Below, piece after piece: positions 44,510 to 45,394 of a stretch of DNA of 45,394 nt. A model generated the notes under the pieces. It made no database searches, was not told the DNA's origin, and worked only from the letters and a program-made list of their open reading frames with translations. The stretch's first letter is position 1, and each line of letters starts with the position of its first letter. The DNA comes from Escherichia albertii NBRC 107761 = DSM 17582 (GTDB lineage Bacteria > Pseudomonadota > Gammaproteobacteria > Enterobacterales > Enterobacteriaceae): NCBI RefSeq assembly GCF_000759775.1, contig NZ_BBMY01000026.1:1-45394 (forward strand). The letters run 5' to 3'. The translations under genes were made by a program, and so were the position numbers.

Positions 44510-45394
44510 ATGAAACGAGATTACGGTAGTGTCGGTACCATAGCGCTCAGAGCAAGTGCTCTACTTCAGGCCATGAGTCGGGATATTGAGGAGCAAAGAA
44601 AAGAATTCAATCTGACAGAGTATCATCAAACATATACTCGTAATGCGGTCGCAAAATTGCCGAAGCTGAGCCGACGCATCGTAGAACTGGCCGTTAAAGA
44701 AATGGAAGAAAGTGGCTATGAATTTAATAAAAAGCGGGTAGGCAACGTCGAGCAATATGCATTAACAATTCAGAACGTTATTGATATTTACGCTCACCGA
44801 CAGATACCAAAATATCGCGATGTTCATAAAGAACCTTACGTAATTTTTGTCGTCAACTTGAAAGGTGGGGTTTCAAAAACCGTCAGCACAGTAACGCTGG
44901 CGCATGCACTACGAGTACATCCGGATTTGCTGCGTCATGACCTTCGTATCCTTGTGATCGACCTTGACCCGCAGGCGTCCAGCACTATGTTTTTGGACCA
45001 TACCCATAGTATTGGTACTGTCCTTGAAACTGCCGCCCAGGCAATGCTAAATAATCTCGATGCTGAAACACTGCAAGAAGCGGTTATCCGACCCACTATG
45101 ATTCCTGGCGTTGATGTCATCCCTGCTTCTATTGATGACGGCTTCGTAGCAAGCCAATGGGAGTCTTTGGTTGCTGAACACCTTCCTGGTTTTAAGCCTT
45201 CTGAAGTACTCAGGAAAACCATCATTGACCGTATCGCTGATGATTATGATTTTGTCTTTATTGATACTGGCCCTCATCTTGATCCATTTCTTCTCAATGG
45301 CCTGGCTGCGAGTGATTTACTTCTCACTCCTACTCCCCCGGCGCAAGTTGATTTCCATTCAACTCTCAAATATTTGACTCGTTTACCTGAAATG
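44510..45394 (+). CDS. parA: ParA partition ATPase, P1/P7 type (runs off right edge)
   Basis: 295 codons with no stop. The deviant Walker A motif is FVVNLKGGVSKTVSTVTLAH, with both signature Lys residues near 122-127. Walker A' (ILVIDLDPQAS) and Walker B-like FVFIDTGPHLD follow. The N-terminal 105 residues carry the DNA-binding domain of type Ia ParA (YALTIQNVIDIYAHRQIPKY), which autorepresses the operon. The sequence closely parallels P1 ParA as remembered (about 398 residues). ParB and parS should lie beyond the window. It is preceded by AGAGGAAAACT as SD. Confidence 0.93.
   Translation, partial: MKRDYGSVGTIALRASALLQAMSRDIEEQRKEFNLTEYHQTYTRNAVAKLPKLSRRIVELAVKEMEESGYEFNKKRVGNVEQYALTIQNVIDIYAHRQIPKYRDVHKEPYVIFVVNLKGGVSKTVSTVTLAHALRVHPDLLRHDLRILVIDLDPQASSTMFLDHTHSIGTVLETAAQAMLNNLDAETLQEAVIRPTMIPGVDVIPASIDDGFVASQWESLVAEHLPGFKPSEVLRKTIIDRIADDYDFVFIDTGPHLDPFLLNGLAASDLLLTPTPPAQVDFHSTLKYLTRLPEM

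Overview
This window is most likely part of an IncF-type virulence plasmid from Escherichia coli or a close enteric relative such as E. albertii or Citrobacter. The backbone points that way. It holds a RepFIB repA 3' end with iterons and the adjoining tyrosine recombinase, F-like ccdAB with a broken resD, a P307-type relBE pair, and a P1-like parA that runs off the right edge. The virulence genes are AT-rich and enteropathogenic in type: a type IVb pilus cluster that I recognise as bundle-forming pilus (bfp), a PerA-type activator, and a 3168-residue toxin of the LifA/Efa1/ToxB family. No searches were run; names rest on remembered sequences and visible motifs.

Layout. 1-1.4 kb: IS3-family end, RepFIB repA remnant, iterons and recombinase. 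1.5-3.4 kb: a 9-bp tandem repeat and transposase remnants (IS481, IS91, Tn3 families). 3.6-5.3 kb: one intact and one truncated pilin paralogue; a run of about 60 copies of a 5-bp repeat sits just before the intact one's start codon. 5.3-17.3 kb, minus strand: the pilus cluster in the order bfpI-J-K-L-A-G-B-C-U-D-E-F-P-H plus an unknown small gene. In the EPEC prototype bfpIJKL follow bfpH; here they lie upstream of bfpA. 17.4-18.7 kb: an ANR-like small regulator, divergent from a perA homologue. 18.8-20.1 kb: a decayed IS2. 20.4-21.4 kb: a palindromic small ORF, then a Rob-like regulator. 22.0-22.6 kb: a fourth, frameshifted pilin gene. 22.7-24.2 kb: ccdAB, deleted resD and F-backbone remnant. 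24.2-29.5 kb: nested IS66-family elements. 29.8-39.3 kb: the giant toxin. 39.4-43.0 kb: remnants of IS1, an IS3 split by an ISL3-family element, IS91 and IS3-group elements. 43.0-45.4 kb: a small gene, relBE, a 57-residue ORF, a repeat-rich control region and parA.

How the genes work together. By EPEC precedent, PerA would activate the bfpA promoter. BfpD (extension) and BfpF (retraction) would drive a pilus assembled from BfpA, matured by BfpP, through the inner-membrane BfpC/E platform and the outer-membrane BfpB/G secretin. The LifA/ToxB-type toxin would contribute to adherence and lymphocyte inhibition. The most unusual features are the four-member pilin family, the pentanucleotide tract in one pilin leader, homopolymer tracts upstream of bfpA, the rearranged pilus cluster, and the paired PerA/ANR-like regulators. 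Together they suggest a pilus with potential for phase or antigenic variation, which is inference.
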